A stretch of DNA of 64,000 nt from Alphaproteobacteria bacterium SO-S41 (GTDB lineage Bacteria; Pseudomonadota; Alphaproteobacteria; Micropepsales; Micropepsaceae). Made by a program: the position numbers and the translations under genes. This document shows, piece by piece, positions 34,602 to 44,287 of the stretch (position 1 is the stretch's first letter; each line of letters opens with the position of its first letter). The notes under the pieces were generated by a model that had not been told where the DNA came from, searched no databases, and saw nothing but the letters and a program-made list of their open reading frames with translations. The DNA lies in assembly GCA_019670725.1 (NCBI GenBank), contig AP024629.1:4030001-4094000 (forward strand), given 5' to 3'.

Positions 34602-37600
34602 TCACCAGGCATCGATCCAAGGCAATTTTTTGCCTTGCCGCTTCGGGGGTACCGGAACTGAGCGAAGGCCAGCACTGATCCACCGCCGCGTGTCGGCGGG
34701 ATCAATCACTTCATCAAACTCGAAGAGAGCCGCGGCGTTCAGCGCCTTGCCGCGCTGATAGGCCTCGGCGACCATGGCGTCGTATTTCGCCTTGCGTTCG
34801 GCCGGGTCGGCGATGGCGGCGAGCTCGTCGCGATAGCCGAGCTTGACCGAGCCTTCCAGGCCCATGCCGCCGATCTCGCCGCTCGGCCATGACACCGTGA
34901 AGACCGGCGCGTGGAGGCTCGCGCCCGCCATGCCCATGGCGCCGAGGCCGTAGCACTTCCTGAGGATCACCGTGAAGACCGGCACGGTGATGTTCGCGCC
35001 GATGATGAAGAGGCGGCTGTTGTGTCGTACGAGGCCGGTCTTTTCGGCCTCCGGCCCCACCATATTGCCGGGCGTATCGCAGAGCATCAGAAGGGGAATG
35101 TCGAAGGCATCGCACAGCTGCATGAAGCGCGCCGCCTTGTCGGACCCATCGCGGTCGATCGCGCCGCTCAGATGCTTAGGATTGTTCGCGATGATACCGA
35201 TCGGGCGGCCTTCGACTCTCGCGAAGGCGGTGATCATGCCGACGCCGAACTGCCGGCGGAGCTCCAGCACCGATCCGGTATCGGCAAGGCCGTCGATGAC
35301 CGCACGCACGTCGTAGACCCGAAGCCTGTTTTCGGGAACGGCGTTGCGGAGATTGCGCTGGTCGGTACATTCCCACTCAGTGACCGGTCCCTGGAAATAG
35401 GACAGATACTGCTTGGCCGCCGCCACCGCCGCCGCCTCGTCGTCGACGACCACGTCGATGACGCCGTTCGGCGCCTGGACCGATACCGGACCCACGTCCT
35501 GGGGATGGAAGACGCCGAGCCCGCCGCCCTCGATCATCGCCGGACCGCCCATGCCGATGGAGGAGTTCTTGGTCGCGATGATGACGTCGCAGCAGCCCAG
35601 CAACGCCGCGTTGCCCGCGAAGCAATAGCCGGAGTTGATGCCGACGAGCGGGACGAGGCCGCTGAGCCGCGCATACATCAGGAAGGTCGTATTGGTCATC
35701 CCGCCGGCGCTGATGGCATCGGTATCACCCGGGCGGCCGCCGCCGCCCTCGGTGAAGAACACGACGGGCAGACGCCATTGTTCAGCGAGACGGAGAATGC
35801 GGTCCTTCTTCTGGTGATTGCGCAGCCCCTGCGTGCCGGCCAGGACCGTGTAGTCGTAGGACATCGCGATCACGCGGGCCTGTTCGTCGCCGAACTTGGC
35901 CCCGTTGACGCGGCCGAGACCCATGACGAAGCCGTCGGCGGGGGTACGCTCGATCAACTCCTCCATCGAATTCCGGCGAAGGCGCCCCGCCACCACAAGG
36001 CTGCCATACTCGACGAACGAGCCGGGATCGCAGAGGTCGTCGATATTCTCGCGGGTGGTGCGCAGGTTCTTGCTGTGACGTTTCGCGACGGCCTGGGGCC
36101 GGCCCTCGTCGTCGATGAACCGGCGGCGGGCGATCAGTTCGGCAAGGTCGGGACGGATCGCATCGAGATCGATCTGCTGCTCACCGACATCGCCAAGCGC
36201 TTCGGTATCGGCCGCTGCGATGACGATGAGCCTGGCGCCTTCGAAGACGGTGTCGCCAGGAGCGATGCAGAGCCGCGCGACCACGCCGCCGATCTCGGCC
36301 TCCACGACATGCTCCATCTTCATGGCTTCCATGACCAGAACCGGCTGACCGACGCGAACAGTGTCGCCCACCGCCACGCCGAGACTCACGATGGTGCCCT
36401 GCAGCGGTGCGCGCACGGCCGCATCGGCGTCCGTATCGGCGTCCTCAGGCTCGGGCAGCGCGGCACTTCTGGCGACGGACAGCACGGCCAGCGGATCGAC
36501 GGCGTCGATCTTGACGCCGGCCCGCTGGGCGTCGGAGACGCCGGTGCCTTGGGCCTCCCCAACGCCGTTCAACAGGTCCGCGAGATGATCGTCCACGAAG
36601 CGCGTGTATACCCGCCCGGCAGCGACATCGGGATGCGCCAATAGACTGAGGAGGAACCCGATATTGGTGGCGACGCCCGCGATGCGGGTTTCGCGCAAGG
36701 CACGTCGCGCCTTGCCGACGGCGCCCGCGACATCGGACGACCCGGCATGGACGATCAGCTTGGCGAGCAGCGAGTCGAAGCGGACGCTTGTGCGGTAGCC
36801 GGCATAGCCGAAACCGTCGACGCGAATGCCCGGGCCTGACGGCATCTCATAGACCGCGATGAGGCCGCCGGCCGGCCGCGCCGTCCCGTCTGCCGCCATG
36901 GTTTCCATATTGATGCGAAGTTGTACGGCCGTGCCGCGCGGCGCTGGAACCTCGCTTTGCGTCAGATGTAGGTCAGCGAGCGTCTCGCCGCCGGCGATCC
37001 GCAACTGCAGCGCGACAAGGTCGAGACCCGTGACCTGCTCGGTGACCGTATGCTCGACCTGCAGACGGGGATTGGTTTCCATGAACGCGAACGGCGTGGC
37101 GCTCGTGCCATCGAGCGCCACGAGAAACTCGACCGTTGCGAGGCCGCGAAAGCTGACCGCGCTCGCCAGCGCGGTGGCGGCTTTTAAAAGGTCCTGCCGC
37201 AGGCTGTCGGACGGTCCGACCGCCGGCGCGAACTCGACGATCTTCTGGTTCTGGCGCTGGAGCGAGCACTCGCGATCCCACAGATGGGAAATCGCCGTCC
37301 CGTCGCCGACGATCTGCACTTCGACATGGCGGGCCTGCGGGAGATATTGCTCCACATAGAGCGCGCCATTGCCGAACGCCCGCTCTGCTTCCGAACGGCA
37401 GAGCGCGAAGGCGGCCGGGAGGTCGGCGGCCTGCGTGACGATGCGCATGCCCCGCCCGCCTCCGCCTGCAATGGCCTTGATCATGACCGCAGCGCTCGCG
37501 CCAAGGCCGGCGAAGAACGCCGCCGCCTCCGCCTCGCTGGTCGGTCCGCTGGTGCCCGGCAGGACGGGGATGCCAACCTTCTGCGCGAGGGCGCGCGCGG

Positions 37601-37949
37601 CCGCTTTGTCGCCGAACAGGTCAAGCGCATGCGGCGGCGGTCCCACGAAGATGAGGCCGGCTGCCTCACACGCGCGCGCAAACGCGGCATTCTCGCTGAG
37701 GAAGCCATAGCCGGGGTGGATGGCGTCGCAGCCGGTCTCGCGCGCCGCAGCGATGACCTGTGCGCTGTCCAGATACGCGGCTGGCCCGGAGCCGGAGAGG
37801 CGGACGCTTTGATCGGTGGAGCCGACATGAAGCGACTCGGCATCATCGTCGGAATAGATCGCGACGGAGGCGATGCCGAGCTCGGCGGCCGTGCGGGCGA
37901 TCCGGATAGCGATTTCGCCGCGATTGGCGATCAGGAGTTTCTTCAGCAT
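34602..37949 (-). CDS. Single-chain biotin-dependent acyl-CoA carboxylase
   Basis: A 1,115-residue fusion of all three activities. Biotin carboxylase spans about 1-450 (LLIANRGEIAIRIARTAAEL, ATP-grasp loop AIAGGGGRGMRI), biotin carrier about 510-580 with Lys544 in MEAMKMEHV, and carboxyltransferase from about 600 to the end (LCDPGSFVEYGSLVVAGR, FFTEGGGGRPGDT, CDTPGNMVGPEAE, FTVSWPSGEIGGMGLEGSVK). Single-chain enzymes of this layout have been described as long-chain acyl-CoA carboxylases in Mycobacterium and Rhodopseudomonas. It closes a five-gene operon with MFS, SDR, phosphotransferase and dehydrogenase genes. Acyl specificity is not visible. Confidence 0.92.
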   Translation of the reverse strand: MLKKLLIANRGEIAIRIARTAAELGIASVAIYSDDDAESLHVGSTDQSVRLSGSGPAAYLDSAQVIAAARETGCDAIHPGYGFLSENAAFARACEAAGLIFVGPPPHALDLFGDKAAARALAQKVGIPVLPGTSGPTSEAEAAAFFAGLGASAAVMIKAIAGGGGRGMRIVTQAADLPAAFALCRSEAERAFGNGALYVEQYLPQARHVEVQIVGDGTAISHLWDRECSLQRQNQKIVEFAPAVGPSDSLRQDLLKAATALASAVSFRGLATVEFLVALDGTSATPFAFMETNPRLQVEHTVTEQVTGLDLVALQLRIAGGETLADLHLTQSEVPAPRGTAVQLRINMETMAADGTARPAGGLIAVYEMPSGPGIRVDGFGYAGYRTSVRFDSLLAKLIVHAGSSDVAGAVGKARRALRETRIAGVATNIGFLLSLLAHPDVAAGRVYTRFVDDHLADLLNGVGEAQGTGVSDAQRAGVKIDAVDPLAVLSVARSAALPEPEDADTDADAAVRAPLQGTIVSLGVAVGDTVRVGQPVLVMEAMKMEHVVEAEIGGVVARLCIAPGDTVFEGARLIVIAAADTEALGDVGEQQIDLDAIRPDLAELIARRRFIDDEGRPQAVAKRHSKNLRTTRENIDDLCDPGSFVEYGSLVVAGRLRRNSMEELIERTPADGFVMGLGRVNGAKFGDEQARVIAMSYDYTVLAGTQGLRNHQKKDRILRLAEQWRLPVVFFTEGGGGRPGDTDAISAGGMTNTTFLMYARLSGLVPLVGINSGYCFAGNAALLGCCDVIIATKNSSIGMGGPAMIEGGGLGVFHPQDVGPVSVQAPNGVIDVVVDDEAAAVAAAKQYLSYFQGPVTEWECTDQRNLRNAVPENRLRVYDVRAVIDGLADTGSVLELRRQFGVGMITAFARVEGRPIGIIANNPKHLSGAIDRDGSDKAARFMQLCDAFDIPLLMLCDTPGNMVGPEAEKTGLVRHNSRLFIIGANITVPVFTVILRKCYGLGAMGMAGASLHAPVFTVSWPSGEIGGMGLEGSVKLGYRDELAAIADPAERKAKYDAMVAEAYQRGKALNAAALFEFDEVIDPADTRRWISAGLRSVPVPPKRQGKKLPWIDAW

Positions 37950-37971
37950 GCGCGTCCTGCCCCAGTCGTCG

Positions 37972-39246
37972 TTAGGCTTCGATCAGATGGCCGTAGAGCG
38001 CCAGCGCGCGTTCGCGCTCGCGATAGCCGATGGCGTCCGGGAACATGTCGTTGGCGGGCGCGTAGTCCTTCAGCACCTCGCGGGCGACGGTGACCTTGTG
38101 GACCTCGGTCGGGCCGTCGGCGAGGCCGACATGGTAGGAGTTGATCACCCATTCGGCGAACGGCATCTCATGCGAGATGCCAAGCGAGCCGTGCAGGTGA
38201 AGCGCCCGCGCGGCGATGTCGTGCAGCAGCTTGGGCATCACGGCCTTCACCGCGGCGACGTTCTTGCGCACCGCCTTCCAGTCCTTGTTCTGGTCGGCGA
38301 GCCAGGCGGTTTCCAGCACGAGCAGACGGAACTGGCGCAGTTCCACCCAGCTGTCGGCGATCTTCTCCTGTACCATCTGTTTCTTGGCGAGCTGCTCGCC
38401 CTTGGTGAAGCGCGAGACGACGCGCTCACACATCATTTCGAAAGCCCGCGTGGCCTGGGCGAGCGTGCGCATCGCGTGGTGCATCCGGCCGCCGCCGAGC
38501 CGCACCTGGGCGACGACGAAGGCATCGCCCCGCTCGCCCAGCATGTTCTCGTGAGGCACCCGCACATTGCTCCAGCGGACATGGCCGTGGACGTCTTCGG
38601 GTTCGCCGTAGAGGCCGTGGTTGCGCACGATCTCGATGCCGGGCGTATCGGCGGGGACGATGAACATCGACATGCGGCGATAGGCCGAGGCGTCGGGGTC
38701 GGTCACCGCCATGATGATGTAGAAGGCCGCGAAGCGGGCGTTCGAGGCAAACCACTTCTCGCCGTTGATGACCCATTCATCGCCCTCGCGCACCGCGGAG
38801 GTCGTAAAGATCAGCGGGTCGGCGCCGCCTTGCGGCTCGGTGATCGTGAAGCAGGAGACGATCTCGTTGGCGAGCAGCGGCTCCAGCCAGCGCTTCTTCT
38901 GCTCCGGCGTACCGTAGTGGGCGAGGATTTCGGAATTGCCCGTGTCGGGCGCCTGGGCGCCGAAGACGATGGGTCCAAAGCGTGAGCGGCCGAACTGTTC
39001 GTTCATCAGCGCGAGCTTCAGCTGGCCGTACCCTTTGCCGCCGAGTTCCGGCCCGAGATGGCAGGCCCAGAGGCCTCGCTGCTGCACTTCGGCCTGGAGC
39101 GGGCGGACGAGCTTCTTGAAGTTCGGGGCATGGATGTCCCACTGGCTGCCGAGCAGATGATCGAGCGGCGCGACCTTGTCGCGGACGAAGGCCTCGATCC
39201 AGTCGAGTTCGGTCTGGAAGTCGGGATCGGTCGCGAATGACCACAT
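37972..39246 (-). CDS. Acyl-CoA dehydrogenase
   Basis: A 424-residue acyl-CoA dehydrogenase of the ACAD10/11-like group: LWACHLGPELGGKGYGQLKL, CFTITEPQGGADPLIFTTSA, WVINGEKWFASNARFAAFYI, and a C-terminal HLHGSLGISHEMPFAEWVIN. It lies 22 bases before the carboxylase gene and ten bases after the phosphotransferase gene. In eukaryotes ACAD10/11 fuse a phosphotransferase to a dehydrogenase to metabolise 4-hydroxy acyl-CoAs; the same pair as neighbouring genes here suggests that chemistry. Confidence 0.9.
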   Translation of the reverse strand: MWSFATDPDFQTELDWIEAFVRDKVAPLDHLLGSQWDIHAPNFKKLVRPLQAEVQQRGLWACHLGPELGGKGYGQLKLALMNEQFGRSRFGPIVFGAQAPDTGNSEILAHYGTPEQKKRWLEPLLANEIVSCFTITEPQGGADPLIFTTSAVREGDEWVINGEKWFASNARFAAFYIIMAVTDPDASAYRRMSMFIVPADTPGIEIVRNHGLYGEPEDVHGHVRWSNVRVPHENMLGERGDAFVVAQVRLGGGRMHHAMRTLAQATRAFEMMCERVVSRFTKGEQLAKKQMVQEKIADSWVELRQFRLLVLETAWLADQNKDWKAVRKNVAAVKAVMPKLLHDIAARALHLHGSLGISHEMPFAEWVINSYHVGLADGPTEVHKVTVAREVLKDYAPANDMFPDAIGYRERERALALYGHLIEA

Positions 39247-39255
39247 GGGGTTCTC

Positions 39256-40323
39256 CTAAAGCCGGGCGAGCGCGCGTTCGAGCAGCGCGATGGTGCAGGT
39301 GTGGAGCCAGGCGGCCAGTGCCGGATCGGCCTGACCGGCGGAGGCACGGGCGTTGGTGCCTTCCTGGATGATGGCGAGCTTGAAGCAGGCGAGGACGACG
39401 TACCAATCGACCGCTGAGACATCGCGGCCGGTGCGCGCGGCGTAGCGGGCGACAAGCTCTGCCTCGGTGGGAAAGCCGCTCCATGGCGTGACGGTGATGC
39501 AGCCGGGATGGCTGCCGTCGGGATCGGCCCAGATGGCGAGCAGGCCGCCGAGATCGACCAGCGGATCGCCGATGGTGGAGATTTCCCAATCGACCAGCGC
39601 CGCGACATCGGGGCCATCGAAGGTGTAGAGCGCGTTGCCCATGTGGAAGTCGCCATGGAGAATGCCGGGCGCGCCCGCGGTCGGGCGATTGGCCTCCAGC
39701 CAGGAGGCGATGCGTTCGATGCCCGGCAGGTCGGCGCGGCCGGTCCAGGCAGGGAAGCTGGCATAGCTGTCGAGCTGTTTCAGCCAGCGGCCGACCTGGC
39801 GTTCGAGAAAGCCTTCGGGCTTGCCGAAGTCGCCGAGACCCGCGGCGCGGTAATCGGTATTGGCGAGGGCCGCGAGGGCGTCGACGAGCGAGAGGCCCAT
39901 GGCGTGGCGGAGGGCTGGGTCGCCGGCGTGCAAGGCGGGCAGACCCTGGGTCGCGCAGAAGCCGTTGACCGGCGCCATCAGATAGAAGGCGGCGCCGAGC
40001 ACCGTGTCATCGGTGCAGGCGGCGATCAGGGCGGGATGCGGCACGGCGCTGCCGGCCAGCGCCTGTAGCACGCGCGCCTCGCGCCGCATGGTCGCACCGC
40101 CATCGGCATAGGGGCTGTCGGGCGGGCGGCGCAGGACGAAGCGGCGCCCGCCGCGGCGGAAGGCGAGCAGGATGTTCTGCGTCCCGCCTTTCAAGCGCAC
40201 GGGCTCTTCGATCGGGCCGTGTTCGAGCCCCTGCCCGTCCATCCACACGGCGAGACGGTCCAGATTGACGAGGCTGCGCCAGGCCGCGTCGCCAGCCTCC
40301 GGCATGGGTGCGGCTGCGGTCAC
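39256..40323 (-). CDS. APH-family phosphotransferase (ACAD10/11-like kinase)
   Basis: A 355-residue kinase of the aminoglycoside-phosphotransferase fold: RRFVLRRPPDSPYADG (ATP lobe), the catalytic ILHGDFHMGNALY and metal-binding LVDWEISTIGDPLVDLG. GTG start, overlapping the SDR stop as GTGA. Coupled to an acyl-CoA dehydrogenase gene, it more likely phosphorylates a hydroxyacyl-CoA or related carbon chain than an antibiotic. Confidence 0.88.
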   Translation of the reverse strand: MTAAAPMPEAGDAAWRSLVNLDRLAVWMDGQGLEHGPIEEPVRLKGGTQNILLAFRRGGRRFVLRRPPDSPYADGGATMRREARVLQALAGSAVPHPALIAACTDDTVLGAAFYLMAPVNGFCATQGLPALHAGDPALRHAMGLSLVDALAALANTDYRAAGLGDFGKPEGFLERQVGRWLKQLDSYASFPAWTGRADLPGIERIASWLEANRPTAGAPGILHGDFHMGNALYTFDGPDVAALVDWEISTIGDPLVDLGGLLAIWADPDGSHPGCITVTPWSGFPTEAELVARYAARTGRDVSAVDWYVVLACFKLAIIQEGTNARASAGQADPALAAWLHTCTIALLERALARL

Positions 40324-41054
40324 AGCAGCAGGCCGCCATCGACGGGGATGGTGTGGCCGAGGACATAGCTGGAGAGGGGCGAAGCCAGGAACAGAGCGAC
40401 GCCGGCGATCTCGCCGGTCGTGCCGACGCGGCCCATCGGGACGTCGCGCAGCATCGCTTCAAGCCGCTTGGGATTGTCGGTCGTGACCTTCGTCATCTTG
40501 GTCGGCACCATGCCGGGCGCAATACCGTTGACGCGGATGCCGTCGCCCGCCCAGGCGTCGGCTAGGGTCCTGGTGAGGCCGGCGGCGCCCGCCTTCGAGG
40601 CGTTGTAGGCAGGATTGCCGCGGGTCGCGTGGAAGGCGGCGGTCGAGCTGATGACGATGACTGATCCCTTGGCCGCTCTAAGCAAAGGATGGAACTTGCC
40701 GGCGCAGGCCATGAGGCTGGTCAGGTTGACGTCGAGCACCTTGCGGAAACCGGCGACCTCGAACTCCGCGCGCTTGTAGAGGACGAGGCCCTGGCTAAGG
40801 ACGAGGACGTCGAGCCTGTCGAAGGGCGGGCGGTAGGCCTCGATGGCCGCGAAGTCGCTGACATCCATCTGAGCGTAGTGCAGGCCGGTGAGATCGGAGC
40901 CGTCGTCGCCGGCATAGTCGGCTGCCGTCGCGCGCGTGCCCCAGACGTGGACTTCCGCACCGCACGCCCGGAACGACTGGGCGATGGCGTTGCCGATGCC
41001 GCTGGAGCCGCCGACGACAAGGACGGTCTTGCCGTCGAAATTGAGGGGGTCCAT
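40320..41054 (-). CDS. SDR family oxidoreductase
   Basis: A 244-residue classical short-chain dehydrogenase: VLVVGGSSGIGNAIA, catalytic Ser in VISSTAAFH, YxxxK in NPAYNASKAG, and SYVLGHTIPVDGG near the end. It lies six bases after the MFS gene and overlaps the phosphotransferase gene. Likely oxidises or reduces a hydroxy/keto group on the same acyl compound. Confidence 0.9.
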   Translation of the reverse strand: MDPLNFDGKTVLVVGGSSGIGNAIAQSFRACGAEVHVWGTRATAADYAGDDGSDLTGLHYAQMDVSDFAAIEAYRPPFDRLDVLVLSQGLVLYKRAEFEVAGFRKVLDVNLTSLMACAGKFHPLLRAAKGSVIVISSTAAFHATRGNPAYNASKAGAAGLTRTLADAWAGDGIRVNGIAPGMVPTKMTKVTTDNPKRLEAMLRDVPMGRVGTTGEIAGVALFLASPLSSYVLGHTIPVDGGLLL

Positions 41055-41060
41055 CGGGCG

Positions 41061-42365
41061 TCAGACGGCGAGCGCCGGATCCGGCGGAATGGCCGGCGGC
41101 GTCTCCTTCGCGTCGGCGGTCACAGCATCGAATTCCGGGAAGCGCCCCAGCGTGAGGAGAAGGGCAATCGACACAGTCAGAGCAACGACCAACAGGATCA
41201 GAACGGAGTCGTAGGACCCCGTTTTGTCGTAGACAACCCCGGCTATGGCGCCCGAATAGCCAAAGCCGACCGCGAAGATCGCTACAAGCGGCGCATAGAC
41301 CCGCCCATAGGCCCGCAAGCCAAAATATCGCGAAGCAAGGACTGAGATCGTGTCCACCTCGGCACCGAGCGCGAAACCGGCCAAGAGCACAATGAAAACC
41401 GAGGACGTTTCCGACGCACCGAACTGAAGCAGGAGCAGGCAGTCGATCATTGGCAGCGCAAATATCAGCGCGGCGATGTAGGGCGGAAAGAAGCGGTCCA
41501 TTAGGAAGCCGCCAAGCAATCGGCCAGCGATCGTGGCGGGGCCGAGCAGCGCGAAGACTGCGGCTGCCGTCGATAGTTCCATGCCGCCGTCGGTCATCAT
41601 CGGTACGAGATGGAGCTGGAGCGCGCCGACGGCGCCGCCGCCAATCACCATCGCAAGCGCAAGGCGCCAGTAGCGGGTCTGGCGGATCGCCTCTGCAAAG
41701 GAGAACCCCGGCAGGACAGTATTTGCCGTCATGGCGCGGTGGGTGGAGGCCTTTTTCCCAGCGAGATCGCGCGCGTCGAAGAAAAGCAGCAAGACGGGCG
41801 GCAAGGCAGTCGCGAACGCCATGAAGCCAAGCACGACATAGACGCCGCGCCAGCCGAAGGCTTCCAGCGCCCACACTGAAACGAACGGAATGATCGCGGA
41901 GGTCAGGCCGTGGCCGGCGAGCGTGATGCCGAGAGCGAGGCCACGCTGGTTGTCAAACCGGCTCGCGACTGCGGCGGTCCAAATCGTCGAACTAATGGCG
42001 ACGCCCGCAAACGCGACGATGCCCCACACGATATACCAGGACCAGATGCTGGGGCCGACCAGTGATATGCTGACCGTTCCGAGGCTGTAGAGAATGAGCC
42101 CAGGAATCGCGATGCGGCGGGCCCCGATCTTGTCGACGAAATAGCCAAGGAACGGGCTGCACAGGATCAGCACCGTGCTCTTGATCGCCGAGACCGACGA
42201 AATCTCGCCGCGCGACCAGCCGAACTCGTCGCCCAGCGCCTTCATCACCACGCTGATCGAAGACAGATAATAGGTCTGGACGCTGATGCCTATGCAGGCG
42301 GCGAAGACAAGCGTCCAGCCCGCCTGCCATTCGCGCAAGCCGCTGCCATCATGTGACTTGTTCAT
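41061..42365 (-). CDS. MFS transporter
   Basis: A 434-residue 12-helix major facilitator protein resembling the oxalate/formate-antiporter or monocarboxylate group: WTLVFAACIGISVQTYYLSS, GYFVDKIGARRIAIPGLILY (loop 2-3 signature), and LLGGFLMDRFFPPYIAALIF in the second half. The start MNKSH at 42365 has GAGG five bases upstream; an extension to 42458 is not supported. First gene of the carboxylase operon, presumably importing its substrate. Confidence 0.87.
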   Translation of the reverse strand: MNKSHDGSGLREWQAGWTLVFAACIGISVQTYYLSSISVVMKALGDEFGWSRGEISSVSAIKSTVLILCSPFLGYFVDKIGARRIAIPGLILYSLGTVSISLVGPSIWSWYIVWGIVAFAGVAISSTIWTAAVASRFDNQRGLALGITLAGHGLTSAIIPFVSVWALEAFGWRGVYVVLGFMAFATALPPVLLLFFDARDLAGKKASTHRAMTANTVLPGFSFAEAIRQTRYWRLALAMVIGGGAVGALQLHLVPMMTDGGMELSTAAAVFALLGPATIAGRLLGGFLMDRFFPPYIAALIFALPMIDCLLLLQFGASETSSVFIVLLAGFALGAEVDTISVLASRYFGLRAYGRVYAPLVAIFAVGFGYSGAIAGVVYDKTGSYDSVLILLVVALTVSIALLLTLGRFPEFDAVTADAKETPPAIPPDPALAV

Positions 42366-42476
42366 CGACGCCTCATCCCTGCCCGGCGTCTGCTGCGCCC
42401 TTGCATTCCTACGATAGCGCGCATCGTCCGCCCGTCTCGGGCGAAGACGCCGCCGCACACGGCAAATATGCAGCCG

Positions 42477-43379
42477 TCACGCGGCGACTTCCGCAGCGGT
42501 GGCGTAGGGCTCGAGAAAATGCCGGCTGGTGGCGACGGCCGCGGTGACCCAGCGCTTGATCGCCCGAATCCGCGCCGTCTGCGCGATCTCTTCGTGGCTT
42601 GATATCCAGTAGCTGTATTTCAGCAAAACCTGATCACCGAGCAGCGGCGTGAGCCCCTGCCCGCGCGCCAGGAAATGCGGCAGAATTCCGATGCCGCAGC
42701 CGCCTTGGAGCATGGCGATCTGCGCCCGCAGCGAATTGCTGGACAACATGGGGCGCGGCAGTTGCGGCACCTGGTCCAGATAGCGCCACTGCGTGAGGTG
42801 GAGGTCGTCGATATAGCCGACCACGGCAACGTCGGTCAGGTCGTCGACGCTATGTACCGGCTTGTAGCGCTGGAGATAGTCGTTTGAGGTGTAGAGCCCG
42901 AGCTCGAAGTTGGCGAGCCGTTCGGTTTCGACATGCCGCATCTCGAGATGCTGAGGCGTGATGGCGACGTCGACTTCGCGAATCTCGGGGCTGAGAAGCG
43001 GGTTGGTGACAAGTTCGACCGCCAGACCGGGCCGGGTCGAAACCAGGCGCTGCAATTCCGGCGCGAGAATGGTGGTACCGAAGCCTTCGGAGACGCTGAT
43101 CCGGATCGTCCCCGTCACGTCATGATCGCCGCGGGAACCGGCGGCGGCTTCAACCTCCGCCTCCATGCGAACAGCGATCTCGCGCAGATGCAGGCCCGAG
43201 GCGGTAAGACGAAGCGCCCCCGGGGCCCGCACGAACAGAGTGCGCCGCAGGGCCGTTTCGAGGCGCTGGACCCGCCGGCCCACCGTTGTCGCGTCAACGC
43301 CGACCCGGGTGGCGGCTTCCTTGAACCCACCAGCCCGTGCAGCAGCGAGGAAAAACTTCAAATCATCCCAATCGACCAT
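42477..43379 (-). CDS. LysR family transcriptional regulator
   Basis: A 300-residue LysR regulator: N-terminal winged helix (LKFFLAAARAGGFKEAATRV, VGRRVQRLETALRRTLFVR) and a substrate-binding domain from about residue 90. It lies upstream of the MFS-carboxylase operon and downstream of the crotonase, all on the minus strand, so it may control either. The ATG gives the typical short LysR N-terminus. Confidence 0.9.
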   Translation of the reverse strand: MVDWDDLKFFLAAARAGGFKEAATRVGVDATTVGRRVQRLETALRRTLFVRAPGALRLTASGLHLREIAVRMEAEVEAAAGSRGDHDVTGTIRISVSEGFGTTILAPELQRLVSTRPGLAVELVTNPLLSPEIREVDVAITPQHLEMRHVETERLANFELGLYTSNDYLQRYKPVHSVDDLTDVAVVGYIDDLHLTQWRYLDQVPQLPRPMLSSNSLRAQIAMLQGGCGIGILPHFLARGQGLTPLLGDQVLLKYSYWISSHEEIAQTARIRAIKRWVTAAVATSRHFLEPYATAAEVAA

Positions 43380-43495
43380 AACGCTACCCTGTGCCGGCGG
43401 ACGTCCTTCTGCGAGGACGATCCGGACGCCGACTATGTCCCGGCGCCCGGTCTTTCGCCATGACCGAAGACTGCCGCAACGGAAGCAACGTAGGT

Positions 43496-44287
43496 CTAGG
43501 CGGCCGGCGCGTCCGACTTGCCGCGGGCGGCAAGCCAGGCCGCGACCCGCTCGCCCCGCTCGAGGTGGTTCATGTAGGTCATGCTGTGCAGCATCCACAT
43601 GCGAAACCATTCCTCGTGGGTGATGTCGAAGCTTTTGTAGAGCGTCTTCTTCATCGAGCTTATCGAGAACGGCGAGAGCTGCGCAAACTTGGCGGTCCAA
43701 TGGGCGATGGCGGCATCGATGCCGGCTTCGTCGGGGATGACCTCCGTCACCAGGCCGCAATCGAGACCCGCCGCGCCGGAAATCGGATCGCCCGTGAAGA
43801 TCATCTGCGCCGCCTTGGTCAGGCCGACATAGCGCACCAGCTGGAAATGGAGGCCGACAATGCCGAGCTTGGCGAAGGGGATGCCGAGTTGTGCATCGGC
43901 GGTCGCAAGCTTGATGTCGCCCGCCATGAGGATTTCGAGCCCTGCCCCCAGCGTGTAGCCATGCGCGGCGACAATGACGGGCTTGCCAACCTCGCGTAGC
44001 GTGTTGACGAGCGAATAGTAGCTCGCATGGAGCAACTCGTTCAGCCGGTCGCCCGTATAGGCGCTCGGCCCCATCCCTTTCAGATTGTCGCCGGCGCAGA
44101 AGGCGCGGCCATTGCCGCGAATGACAATCGAGAAGACCTGCTTCGATGCATCCGCTTCGGCGACACAGCGCTTGATCTCGTCGATCGTCGTATGGGTCAG
44201 CGCGTTGAGGCGTTCGGGCCTGTTCAGCGTGATAAGCGCATGGTTCGGCTCGATGCTGAAGGTGATGTCTTGAAGAGGCGTGGTCAT
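43496..44287 (-). CDS. Enoyl-CoA hydratase/isomerase family protein
   Basis: A 263-residue crotonase: ALITLNRPERLNAL, the oxyanion-hole motif GNGRAFCAGDNLKGM, and AHGYTLGAGLEILMAGDIKL. Where hydratases have PE and a later Glu in PGAGG, this one has LGIPFAKLGIVGLHFQLVRY, so both catalytic glutamates seem absent and hydratase activity is doubtful. It overlaps the CoA-transferase gene by one base. Probably acts on the CoA ester made by that transferase. Confidence 0.87.
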   Translation of the reverse strand: MTTPLQDITFSIEPNHALITLNRPERLNALTHTTIDEIKRCVAEADASKQVFSIVIRGNGRAFCAGDNLKGMGPSAYTGDRLNELLHASYYSLVNTLREVGKPVIVAAHGYTLGAGLEILMAGDIKLATADAQLGIPFAKLGIVGLHFQLVRYVGLTKAAQMIFTGDPISGAAGLDCGLVTEVIPDEAGIDAAIAHWTAKFAQLSPFSISSMKKTLYKSFDITHEEWFRMWMLHSMTYMNHLERGERVAAWLAARGKSDAPAA

